In this document: positions 1 through 7,976 of the stretch, piece after piece
How positions within the stretch are numbered: position 1 is the stretch's first letter
How the letters are laid out: each line of letters opens with the position of its first letter
Assembly (NCBI RefSeq): GCF_037976325.1
Contig: NZ_CP150265.1
Coordinates: 2,165,501 to 2,229,500 of the forward strand
Reading direction: 5' to 3'
Source of the DNA: Paenibacillus sp. FSL K6-3182
GTDB taxonomy: Bacteria > Bacillota > Bacilli > Paenibacillales > Paenibacillaceae
DNA: 64,000 nt
The notes under the pieces: generated by a model
Database searches by the model: none
What the model was told of the DNA's origin: nothing
Seen by the model: the letters and a program-made list of their open reading frames with translations, nothing else
Made by a program: the position numbers and the translations under genes

Positions 1-803
<803 letters not shown>

Positions 804-817
804 AAGGAGGGATTTCG

Positions 818-1135
818 ATGTTGCAAGCAGCAGGTGAAGCAGGATCAACAAATATCCTACAAATGATTTGGCCTTTTGTGCTTATGTTTGCGGTTTTTTA
901 TTTCTTGCTTATCCGTCCGCAGCAGAAGAAACAAAAGACTCGTGCAAGCATGCTTAACCAATTGAAGAAAGGCGATAAAATTTCAACAATTGGTGGATTG
1001 CATGGCACAGTCGTTGAGCTGAGTGACGATACGGTTGTTATTCGTGTCAACGATACAACTAAAATGACATTTGAGCGCAGCGCAATTAATACAATTATCA
1101 ACTCCGCACCAGCGTCGGTTGATTTAGAGAAATAA
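818..1135 (+). CDS. yajC: Preprotein translocase subunit YajC
   Basis: Small single-pass membrane protein that associates with SecD-SecF and supports Sec-dependent export. One hydrophobic helix (about residues 15-35, ending in LLIRPQQKKQKT) is followed by a basic stretch and the conserved LKKGDKISTIGGLHG segment of the soluble domain. The ATG at 818 is preferred over an upstream in-frame TTG because AAAGGAGG lies seven bases before it. The gene follows tgt by 14 bases and is followed by a strong terminator, so tgt-yajC forms the end of one transcript. secD and secF lie only 3.6 kb further on. Confidence 0.95.
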   Translation: MLQAAGEAGSTNILQMIWPFVLMFAVFYFLLIRPQQKKQKTRASMLNQLKKGDKISTIGGLHGTVVELSDDTVVIRVNDTTKMTFERSAINTIINSAPASVDLEK

Positions 1136-1138
1136 TTG

Positions 1139-1185
1139 AAAAAACCGATTGACATGCTTGCATGTCAGTCGGTTTTTTTTTTTGT
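1139..1185 (+). terminator. Rho-independent terminator after yajC
   Basis: A long stem (AACCGA-TGACATGC pairing with GCATGTCA-TCGGTT) is followed by a run of more than ten T. It closes the tgt-yajC transcript and separates it from the convergent membrane-protein gene. Confidence 0.92.
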
Positions 1186-1191
1186 AAATGT

Positions 1192-1587
1192 CTATTTCTT
1201 CATATTTACGCCAATCATACCGCCAAATGCGCCTGATAGGAGAGCGACACCTAGAAGAAGGATGCTGTGTACGGATAACGAAGCATTTGAAGCAAGAAAG
1301 CTGATAATGATAACGATTACGCCATAAAGCAAACCGAGCAATGCACCATTATACCAGCCTTTGTTCTCAGAGCGTCTTCCTGATGTAAAGCCCCCCGCTA
1401 GAGCTGCGAAGCCGTGAACCAGCATGGCGTTAGAGGGCAAACTGCTTTCCTTCATTGCCGTAAAATGCAAAAGCAGTGAGAGCAGCAATGCGCCTACTGC
1501 TAGCCAAATGATTGAAAAAAGCACTCCGGCAAGCAAAGGTGAAGCGATTAAAGGCGGCTTAGGTGCTTGTTTAACCGAACTCATCAT
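1192..1587 (-). CDS. TIGR04086-type (YrzE-like) four-helix membrane protein
   Basis: A 131-residue protein with four hydrophobic segments, a short cytoplasmic N-terminus (MMSSVKQAPKPP) and a GRRSENKGWYNG loop between helices 2 and 3, the layout of the TIGR04086/YrzE family. The family has no established function. Its position next to yajC is conserved in Bacillales, but here it is transcribed convergently to yajC. GGGGGG lies just upstream of a tandem ATG-ATG start, so the exact start is uncertain by one codon. Glycine-rich helix ends (GGFTSG, GALLGLLYG, GAFGGMIG) suggest tight packing. Confidence is high for a membrane protein and good for the family. Confidence 0.85.
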   Translation of the reverse strand: MMSSVKQAPKPPLIASPLLAGVLFSIIWLAVGALLLSLLLHFTAMKESSLPSNAMLVHGFAALAGGFTSGRRSENKGWYNGALLGLLYGVIVIIISFLASNASLSVHSILLLGVALLSGAFGGMIGVNMKK

Positions 1588-1813
1588 ATTCCCCCCAGCG
1601 TTATGAACGTATTACTTATCCATATGGTCAAGCTAGGTAGAATAGTACAGGAATTAGCTTGTCAGTATGGATTTATGAGCAGCTTATTCGGCATTGCCAT
1701 ATATTCGTATAAACAGCAGGAGTATGATGTTGTAACACGTAGGTCAGAATAGCTTTACGGACAAAACGCAGCTGGCATCAGCTCGAATGATAAAGACGAG
1801 GAGGCGGTTTCCT

Positions 1814-2566
1814 TTGGAATTTTGGGGCCTGTTGATCCGGACGATAATGATTTATTTCGTCGTATTTCTGATCATGCGTTTTATGGGAAAACGAGAAATC
1901 GGTAAACTTTCCGTGTTCGATCTCGTTATTTCAGTCATGATTGCTGAGATTGCAGTCATTGTTATTGAAGACATGGAGCGGGCGATGTGGGAAGGCATCT
2001 TACCGATGGTCGTTTTGATGATTATTCAAGTAGGCAGTGCTTTTATGACGATGAAGAGTCGAAAGCTAAGACTGCTGTTTGATGGCAAACCAAGTGTAAT
2101 TATTGACAAGGGCAAGCTGAATAGTGACGTTATGCGCAAGCAACGGTACAATCTGGATGATCTAATGCTGCAGTTAAGGGAAAATAAAATCAGTGCTGTA
2201 TCGGATGTTGAATTTGCGATTTTGGAGACGAGCGGCAAGCTGTCCGTCATACCCAAGGAAAATGCTGATGAGTCTGAAGAGGGCAGTAATGAAGGTCAGG
2301 AATCAGAGCGATCCGACCAAAAGCTGAAGCAGTACAATCAAACGAATATTTTTCCACCGAAATATCGCTTTGAGATATTGCCTGTCCCGCTTATTATGGA
2401 TGGCAAGGTGCAGGACAAAAACTTGGAAAATCTTGAAAAGACAAGATTTTGGCTAAAAAATGTTTTGCAGGAAAGAGGCGTCTTCGATTTTAAGGACGTG
2501 TTTTTTTGTACGATTGACTATAAAGGGAAGTTGTTTATTGATACGCATGATAAAAAACCGCGTTAA
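1814..2566 (+). CDS. DUF421/YetF-family membrane protein (YrbG-like)
   Basis: DUF421 proteins have three N-terminal membrane helices and a soluble C-terminal domain that forms a compact alpha/beta fold; several are linked to sporulation but no reaction is known. The N-terminus holds helices around residues 5-75 with the conserved MRFMGKREIGKLSVFDLVIS segment. The C-terminal domain shows GKPSVIIDKGKLN and LRENKISAVSDVEFAILETSGKLSV, typical of the family. A linker rich in Glu/Ser/Asp (near residues 150-180) is an insertion specific to this copy. The TTG at 1814 is chosen because AGGAGG lies eight bases before it; an upstream ATG (1787) lacks a good site. Confidence 0.87.
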   Translation: MEFWGLLIRTIMIYFVVFLIMRFMGKREIGKLSVFDLVISVMIAEIAVIVIEDMERAMWEGILPMVVLMIIQVGSAFMTMKSRKLRLLFDGKPSVIIDKGKLNSDVMRKQRYNLDDLMLQLRENKISAVSDVEFAILETSGKLSVIPKENADESEEGSNEGQESERSDQKLKQYNQTNIFPPKYRFEILPVPLIMDGKVQDKNLENLEKTRFWLKNVLQERGVFDFKDVFFCTIDYKGKLFIDTHDKKPR

Positions 2567-2602
2567 AGAGAGGGCTTATCCCTTTCTTTACCGCGGTTTT
2601 TA
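2554..2602. terminator. Bidirectional terminator between DUF421 gene and spoVB
   Basis: Imperfect inverted repeat (AAAACCGCG-TTAAAGA with TCTTTA-CCGCGGTTTT) with T runs on both strands. It serves the two convergent genes. Confidence 0.85.
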
Positions 2603-2624
2603 TCATTCGATGACCTTACCATTG

Positions 2625-4202
2625 TTATTTAAACCAAGCTCCGAACAATGGTAAACGCGCCATATCGTGGCGATCAATGATTTTCATTACGATCATCAAA
2701 ATTAAATAAATGATTACGCTAGCTGTGCATGCAAGAAGTAAATTTACCCATTCCATGGAGAGCGGTTTATGATTCATCGTAAACCTGGCGGCAGCTCCCA
2801 TAATAATCATAGAGGTTCCAACTTTTACAAAATCAAGTACTTTCATATGGAAGCCAATGAAACGCAATACGCTAATGCCGTGCAATAATGTGACGAGTAC
2901 GATATTGACATTAATAGCGATTAAAGCACCGTATATTCCAAAATCAGCATTCGATGCAAGTTGAACGATGAGAAATAGCTTGACCACCGCACCAATTAAT
3001 GTATTAATTAATGCCGTTCCCGGTTTATTTAGTGCTTGGAGTGCTGCTTGCAGGGGAGCCTGCAGATAGATGAAAATGCCAACAGGAGCGATGAGCTGGA
3101 GCATCGGAGCTATTTCGGCATGGTTATAAACGATACGGCAAATCGGTTCAGCTAACAAAGCCATAATAACAACAAAAGGCGCCCCTGAAACAAGTGCAAG
3201 CCTCATCGATTGATGCAGCCGTTTGTGAATTAACGCATGATCTCCGCGTGCAGCCGCTTCGGATAAGGAGGGTACCAAAGAAACAGCAAGTGAGTAGGTT
3301 AATGCAGTTGGCAGTAAAAGCAGCGGTATGATCATTCCTTGCAATGCTCCGTATTGCGCAGTGGCGATGCCCGTTGTAATTCCTGCCGCCGCTAAACTCC
3401 GTACGGTAAAGATGGATTCCAGCAAGTAGGAGAAGGAGCCGACTAATCGACTGCCTGTAACAGGAATGGATAAGCTAAGTAATTTTCGCAATACAGGAAT
3501 GTTTTTCCCTGCTTCTTCATTTGGATGACTGAGAGCTTTTTGTTTGATGCGGGATTTGTCTCTGTAGTATTTCCAAAGAAGTACGGCGAGGCCCCCGATC
3601 TCTCCAAGCACAGCTCCAAGCATTGCGCCGGCAGCCGCCCATTCAAGTCCATAGGGCAGGAGCATGAAGGAAAATGATAGCGATGCAACAATGCGCAGCA
3701 AGGTTTCTACGATTTGAGATACAGCGGTAGGAATCATGTTCTGTTTGCCTTGGAAGTAACCTCGATAAACCGAGGATATGCCAATAATGAGCAGCATAGG
3801 CGTCATAACCATAAAGGTGCGGTATACGCGGGCATCCGGCAGCACATGCTTCGTTATCCAAGGTGCAAAAAGAAGCATGAGAGCGGTCAACAATACGCCT
3901 AGCGAAGTAACGAGGAGCATAGCCGTTCGAAAAATATACTTTACTCGTTTGGAATCACCTTGCGACTCCGCTTCAGCAATCCATTTGGCAACGGCAAGCG
4001 GAATGCCTCCTGTGATGAGGGTTATCATGACAGTTAGAAACGGATAGCTTAGCTGGTATAATCCAACACCCTCTGCCCCCATAATACGGGGGAGTGCAAT
4101 GCGAGGTATGAAACCAAGCAGCCTGTTAATTAATCCTGCAGCAAGCAATATCATGGCGCCTTTTATAAAGTTTTGCTTTGTTTGATCCGATCGTTTTGTC
4201 AT
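2625..4202 (-). CDS. spoVB: Stage V sporulation protein B, MOP-family lipid flippase
   Basis: A 525-residue polytopic protein of the polysaccharide/MurJ-like flippase superfamily. SpoVB is needed for spore cortex synthesis, presumably by moving lipid-linked cortex precursor across the outer forespore membrane. About 14 hydrophobic helices are visible. The N-terminus carries the family signature GLINRLLGFIPRIALPRIMGAEGVGLYQL and a SSVYRGYFQGKQNMIPTAVSQI loop characteristic of SpoVB. Length matches the family (about 520). The gene is read opposite to comN-secDF and presumably has its own promoter in the 220-bp gap upstream. Its place between yrbG and comN is conserved in Bacillales. Confidence 0.94.
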   Translation of the reverse strand: MTKRSDQTKQNFIKGAMILLAAGLINRLLGFIPRIALPRIMGAEGVGLYQLSYPFLTVMITLITGGIPLAVAKWIAEAESQGDSKRVKYIFRTAMLLVTSLGVLLTALMLLFAPWITKHVLPDARVYRTFMVMTPMLLIIGISSVYRGYFQGKQNMIPTAVSQIVETLLRIVASLSFSFMLLPYGLEWAAAGAMLGAVLGEIGGLAVLLWKYYRDKSRIKQKALSHPNEEAGKNIPVLRKLLSLSIPVTGSRLVGSFSYLLESIFTVRSLAAAGITTGIATAQYGALQGMIIPLLLLPTALTYSLAVSLVPSLSEAAARGDHALIHKRLHQSMRLALVSGAPFVVIMALLAEPICRIVYNHAEIAPMLQLIAPVGIFIYLQAPLQAALQALNKPGTALINTLIGAVVKLFLIVQLASNADFGIYGALIAINVNIVLVTLLHGISVLRFIGFHMKVLDFVKVGTSMIIMGAAARFTMNHKPLSMEWVNLLLACTASVIIYLILMIVMKIIDRHDMARLPLFGAWFK

Positions 4203-4423
4203 TATGTTGTACCCTCTTCTCTATCATGAAATAACCAAATGCTGCCTGATGCTGATATGAGTCGAAGTCTTTAGACAGGCATGTACTATCATCTTTATGC
4301 TCGGCATGTCCAGTTCCATGTCAGTCAATTTATAGATTAGCAATGAAGCGGGCAGGAAAAAGGCAGAGGTACAGCGAATAGATGGGATACAGCTTTATGT
4401 CATAAGCTTTTGGGAGGCGCAGC

Positions 4424-4663
4424 ATGGCAGACGAAGAATTAAATCGTATGATTGAGGAGCTATGCAACAGCAAAGCGGAGGAATTTCATCTCATTGGCTA
4501 CGAACATGTAACGGGTCAAGAGGTTTGGGAATGCGTTAGCCAGAAATATAACAAGTCGGGGCAGCCCGAACTGCATGAATTAGTAAATGATATTTTATCT
4601 TTAAAGGTTATGAAATTTATGAATTTCATGACGATAAGCGCATACAAAGGAACCCAATTTTAA
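4424..4663 (+). CDS. comN: ComN-like post-transcriptional regulator
   Basis: A 79-residue soluble protein of the post-transcriptional regulator family (ComN/YrzD). In B. subtilis ComN controls comE mRNA and localises with DivIVA and the Min proteins. The sequence has the family pattern: an N-terminal helix (EELNRMIEELCNSKAEEFHLIGY), EVWECVSQKY, and a C-terminal LHELVNDILSLKVMKFMNFMT segment. GGGAGG lies seven bases before the ATG. It is followed at once by the secD promoter, so it is probably a single-gene unit. The gene sits exactly where the B. subtilis homologue sits. Confidence 0.88.
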   Translation: MADEELNRMIEELCNSKAEEFHLIGYEHVTGQEVWECVSQKYNKSGQPELHELVNDILSLKVMKFMNFMTISAYKGTQF

Positions 4664-4681
4664 ATTGACGGTTTCTTTTTT

Positions 4682-4710
4682 TTGACTCGATTTTGTCCCG
4701 TCTGTATAAT
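4682..4710 (+). promoter_or_regulatory. SigA-type promoter for secDF
   Basis: TTGACT, a 17-base spacer and TATAAT: a near-consensus vegetative promoter 35 bases upstream of the secD start codon. Confidence 0.85.
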
Positions 4711-4744
4711 AGGAATATTGAGATCATAAGGGGGATTTAGACGT

Positions 4745-5977
4745 ATGTTCGGGAAGAGAATAATTGCCTTCCTTGCGATCGTAGTCATTATGTTTGGCGT
4801 TATCGCTTGGACAAGCCCATCGCTAGTGAAAGACGTAAGGCTAGGCCTTGATTTGAAGGGCGGATTTGAGGTTTTGTACGAAGCTACGCCGCTTGAAGGT
4901 GGAGAAGCTGTAACACCGCAATCACTAAAGGAAACTGCTAAAAGTTTGGAAAAGCGAATTGACGAGCTCGGTATTGTAGAGCCGGAAATTACAACTGAAG
5001 GTTCAAACCGTATTCGTTTGAGACTAGCAGGAGTTGCGAATGAGAATGAAGTAAGAGAGATTCTTGCTAAACCTATTAATTTAACGTTCCGCGGACCTGA
5101 CGGCAAGATCGAGCTGGACGGCAGCGATTTTAAGCAAAATGGCGCAGGTGTTGGTTATGACAACTTAAGCAAACCTTTTGTTACGATCGAACTTAAGGAT
5201 GCGAAAAAATTCGAGGAAATTACGACACGGTTGATCGGTTCGTATTTAGCGATCTATCTCGATGATAAAGAGCTTTCCAGACCATCCGTAAGAGAACCAA
5301 TTTCAGGCGGATCAGCTACAATTACGGGTGAATATACCGTAAATGAAGCGAGAGAAATGGCCGATATGATTAACCTCGGAGCATTGCCTCTCAAGCTCAC
5401 TGAGAAATATACGCAAAGCGTTGGCGCTAAACTAGGACTAGCTTCCTTGAAAGACACCGTTGAGGCGGGTGTTATCGGAACAGTCATTATTTTGATATTC
5501 CTTGTTATATTGTTCCGTATTCCAGGCATTGTAGCTGGTATTACAGTAATTACTTATACTTGGCTCTTGATCGTAGTATTTAATTTAATGAATGCGACCC
5601 TAACCCTCCCGGGTATAGCCGCCTTTGTGCTTGGTATAGGTATGGCGGTTGATGCGAATATCATTATGTATGAGCGGATTAAGGAAGAGATTCGAAGCGG
5701 GAAAAGCTTGCTTTCATCGCTTAAAGCTGGATCGAAAAACTCATTCCGTACCATTATGGATGCGAACATTACGAACATCATTTCAAGTGCAGTATTGTAC
5801 TTTATCGGTAACGGAGCAATTCGTGGTTTTGCATTAACGATGATTTTCAGTATTTTGGTAAGTATGCTGACAAACATCTTCTTGTCCCGCTTTTTAATTA
5901 TGCTCCTTATTAAGAGCAACCTGTTTACAAAACCAAGCTACTATGGTGTGAAGGAGGCAGAAATCCGTGAACTTTAA
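4745..5977 (+). CDS. secD: Protein translocase subunit SecD
   Basis: Six-helix membrane protein of the RND-like SecDF complex, which uses the proton gradient to pull exported proteins out of SecYEG. The first helix (residues about 5-25) is followed by the D1 signature VRLGLDLKGG, a large periplasmic-type domain (about 30-230) and five helices. The helix with GIGMAVDANIIMYERIKEEI carries the conserved acidic charge of the family. The 410-residue length is usual for a separate SecD; B. subtilis has a fused SecDF instead. It overlaps secF by 11 bases, implying translational coupling, and has its own strong promoter. Confidence 0.96.
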   Translation: MFGKRIIAFLAIVVIMFGVIAWTSPSLVKDVRLGLDLKGGFEVLYEATPLEGGEAVTPQSLKETAKSLEKRIDELGIVEPEITTEGSNRIRLRLAGVANENEVREILAKPINLTFRGPDGKIELDGSDFKQNGAGVGYDNLSKPFVTIELKDAKKFEEITTRLIGSYLAIYLDDKELSRPSVREPISGGSATITGEYTVNEAREMADMINLGALPLKLTEKYTQSVGAKLGLASLKDTVEAGVIGTVIILIFLVILFRIPGIVAGITVITYTWLLIVVFNLMNATLTLPGIAAFVLGIGMAVDANIIMYERIKEEIRSGKSLLSSLKAGSKNSFRTIMDANITNIISSAVLYFIGNGAIRGFALTMIFSILVSMLTNIFLSRFLIMLLIKSNLFTKPSYYGVKEAEIREL

Positions 5978-6881
5978 TACAAAAATTCGTTATGATTTCA
6001 TCGGGAACCGCAATAAGTTCTTTCTGTTCTCGATCACGTTAACCGTAATCGGCATCTTGTCTTTGCTTTTTTTCAGCCTTAATTTCGGTGTTGATTTCAA
6101 GGCCGGTACGAATATGGATATTTCAGTAGGCAAAGCAGTTACCCAGCAGGACGCGAAAGAAATTCTTGTGAAAGCAGGAATCGAAGGCATCACGCCTACA
6201 GTTGGCGGTACAGGTGAAGAACGTGTAACGGCTCGTTTTGACGAAGTGCTTACACAAACCAAAATCACTGAAATTCAAGACTTATTTAAAGCGAAGTATG
6301 GTGATCAAGTATCGGCTGAGGTTAACGTCGTATCGCCGGACATGGCGCAGGAGCTTGGGATCAAAACGATCTGGGCAGTACTGATTGCTAGCGTAGCCAT
6401 TATGATTTATGTCATGATTCGTTTTGAATGGCGCTTTGCACTAGCTGCGAACATTGCGATTTTGTATGACGCATTTGTCGTTGTCGCGTTGTTCTCGATA
6501 TTCCGTCTGGAAGTAGATCTTCCGTTTATTGCGGCGGTGTTGACAACGATCGGTTATTCTATCAATGATAAAATCGTTATTTTTGACCGGATTCGTGAAA
6601 ATCTTCGGTTTGGTCAATATAAAAACCGTGAGCAGCTCGCTGAGATGGTTAACGCAAGTATTTGGCAAACAATGGCGCGTAATATCTATACTGTATTAGC
6701 AGTGCTTATCGTTGCAGTTTGTTTGTTCATCTTCGGAAGCGAGTCAATCAAGCTATTTGCCCTTGCAAAAATCATTGGTCTTACAAGCGGTGCGTACTCG
6801 TCCATTTGTATCGCGAGCCCGCTATGGCTAATGCTTAAAGGCAGACAAAAGCCGAAGGCTGTTGTTAAGAAAACAGCTTAA
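5967..6881 (+). CDS. secF: Protein translocase subunit SecF
   Basis: Partner of SecD in the proton-driven export complex. Helix 1 (about residues 18-38) is followed by GVDFKAGTNMDIS, the periplasmic-type domain and five helices. The helix TTIGYSINDKIVIFDRIREN is the SecF counterpart of the SecD proton-path helix. The GTG start is supported by AAGGAGG nine bases upstream, which lies inside the end of secD. The protein is 304 residues, typical for SecF. After the stop codon comes a block of hairpin repeats and then the CDF-like gene, all in the same direction. Confidence 0.95.
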   Translation: MNFNTKIRYDFIGNRNKFFLFSITLTVIGILSLLFFSLNFGVDFKAGTNMDISVGKAVTQQDAKEILVKAGIEGITPTVGGTGEERVTARFDEVLTQTKITEIQDLFKAKYGDQVSAEVNVVSPDMAQELGIKTIWAVLIASVAIMIYVMIRFEWRFALAANIAILYDAFVVVALFSIFRLEVDLPFIAAVLTTIGYSINDKIVIFDRIRENLRFGQYKNREQLAEMVNASIWQTMARNIYTVLAVLIVAVCLFIFGSESIKLFALAKIIGLTSGAYSSICIASPLWLMLKGRQKPKAVVKKTA

Positions 6882-6897
6882 TTATAAGCAGTTGATT

Positions 6898-7011
6898 GCT
6901 TACGAAGTAGGTTTTGCATTCGCAAAACCTAAGTACATGATTACGAAGTAGGTTTTGCATTCGTAAAACCTAAGTACATGCTTACGAAGTAGGTTTTGCA
7001 TTCGCAAAACC
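6898..7011 (+). repeat. Three tandem 41-bp hairpin repeats before the CDF gene
   Basis: Two full copies and one shortened copy of a 41-bp unit (starts at 6898, 6939, 6980). Each holds TTACGAAGTAGG and the palindrome GGTTTTGC-att-cGCAAAACC; the second copy has one base changed in an arm. The last copy runs directly into the ribosome binding site TAGGAGG of the next gene. A related block lies at 55097-55170, also directly before a TAGGAGG. Copies with hairpins in an intergenic position suggest a dispersed repeat family or an mRNA stability/translation element. Confidence 0.9.
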
Positions 7012-7026
7012 TTGTAGGAGGTATAA

Positions 7027-7944
7027 ATGTCAACCACACAGCGATATGTAAAAGCAGAGTCCGCAAGCTGGGCCGGCTTATGGGGAAACATGCTGCTGGC
7101 TCTATTTAAAGGTGTAATAGGATGGTTGTCAGGAAGCAAAGCGTTGCTCGCGGATGCATTTCGAACAGCGGCTGAGGTCGCTGCAGGAGTTGTTGCCCTT
7201 TCAGGTTTGAGGGCAAGCCGGCAGCGAAAAATGGCAAACCCGGGTGCCAAAGCGGTACCAGTAGATTTAAGAGGAGAGACGGCGACAACGATATTGTTGT
7301 CAGTCGTCCTTCTCATCGTTGGGCTCGAAATCGGTATATCTGCCATTAGAGACCTTTCTGATCGTGTAACGAGCGCTCCGCACTGGAGTGCGGCAGTGGC
7401 CATCGCGCTTGCTCTAATCGTTCAGCAGCTGTTTTTTCCATCGAAGGATCGAATGACAGGCCTTTATTGTTCAGTCGCAGCATTAGTGGGCGCAAGCGGA
7501 GCGATTATTGGTAAAATGCTGAATGTGCCGGTGCTCTATTATTTTGATCCGGCGGCAGCAATCGTTATTGCGGTCATTGTTATCGTTAACGGTTATAGAA
7601 TGGCTACAGTCTTTATGCGAAAAGATGAACATAGCAAGACTTCAGAGGAAAATCCGGATGAGCTGATGCAGCTTATTCAACGTGTTGATGGAGTCATTAC
7701 TGTGCAAACCTTGCGAGCGAAAGAGCATGGTCATTATGTCATTGCAGAAATGGTTATAAGTGTAAATCCACGCATTTCTGTTCTTGAGGGTCAAGAGATT
7801 GCCAAAAGGGTAAAGCAGCTCGTCATGAAACGTTTTATACATGTTACGGATGTATCGATTTTCGTTGAGCCTTATGATCCTGGTTATCCTTATAAGTCTA
7901 ATCATGATCCGAATCAGGAGCAGATGCCGACACTGCTGCAATAA
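7027..7944 (+). CDS. Cation diffusion facilitator-like transporter
   Basis: CDF proteins export divalent metals such as Zn, Fe or Mn in exchange for protons. This 305-residue protein has the family layout: about six helices in residues 15-195, and a C-terminal cytoplasmic domain (about 205-290) with DGVITVQTLRAKEHGHYVIAEMVISVNPRISVLEGQEIA. The start is set by TAGGAGG six bases upstream. The helix-2 metal motif, normally an Asp/His pair in HxxxD, reads DAFRTAAEV here, with Arg and Glu in place of the expected His and Asp. It may not move the usual metals, or may have lost transport. It lies between secF and recJ, as in other Paenibacillus-like gene orders. Confidence 0.85.
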   Translation: MSTTQRYVKAESASWAGLWGNMLLALFKGVIGWLSGSKALLADAFRTAAEVAAGVVALSGLRASRQRKMANPGAKAVPVDLRGETATTILLSVVLLIVGLEIGISAIRDLSDRVTSAPHWSAAVAIALALIVQQLFFPSKDRMTGLYCSVAALVGASGAIIGKMLNVPVLYYFDPAAAIVIAVIVIVNGYRMATVFMRKDEHSKTSEENPDELMQLIQRVDGVITVQTLRAKEHGHYVIAEMVISVNPRISVLEGQEIAKRVKQLVMKRFIHVTDVSIFVEPYDPGYPYKSNHDPNQEQMPTLLQ

Positions 7945-7976
7945 GAACAGCAAACAGCAGGAGAGGAGCAAGCAGC

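Noticed and set aside
6898..7011. CRISPR array
   Set aside because: The 41-bp units are directly adjacent with no unique spacers, and there are no cas genes.
6900..7403. Leftward ORF of 167 codons across the repeat block
   Set aside because: It is the reverse strand of the CDF-like gene and repeats, with no ribosome site.
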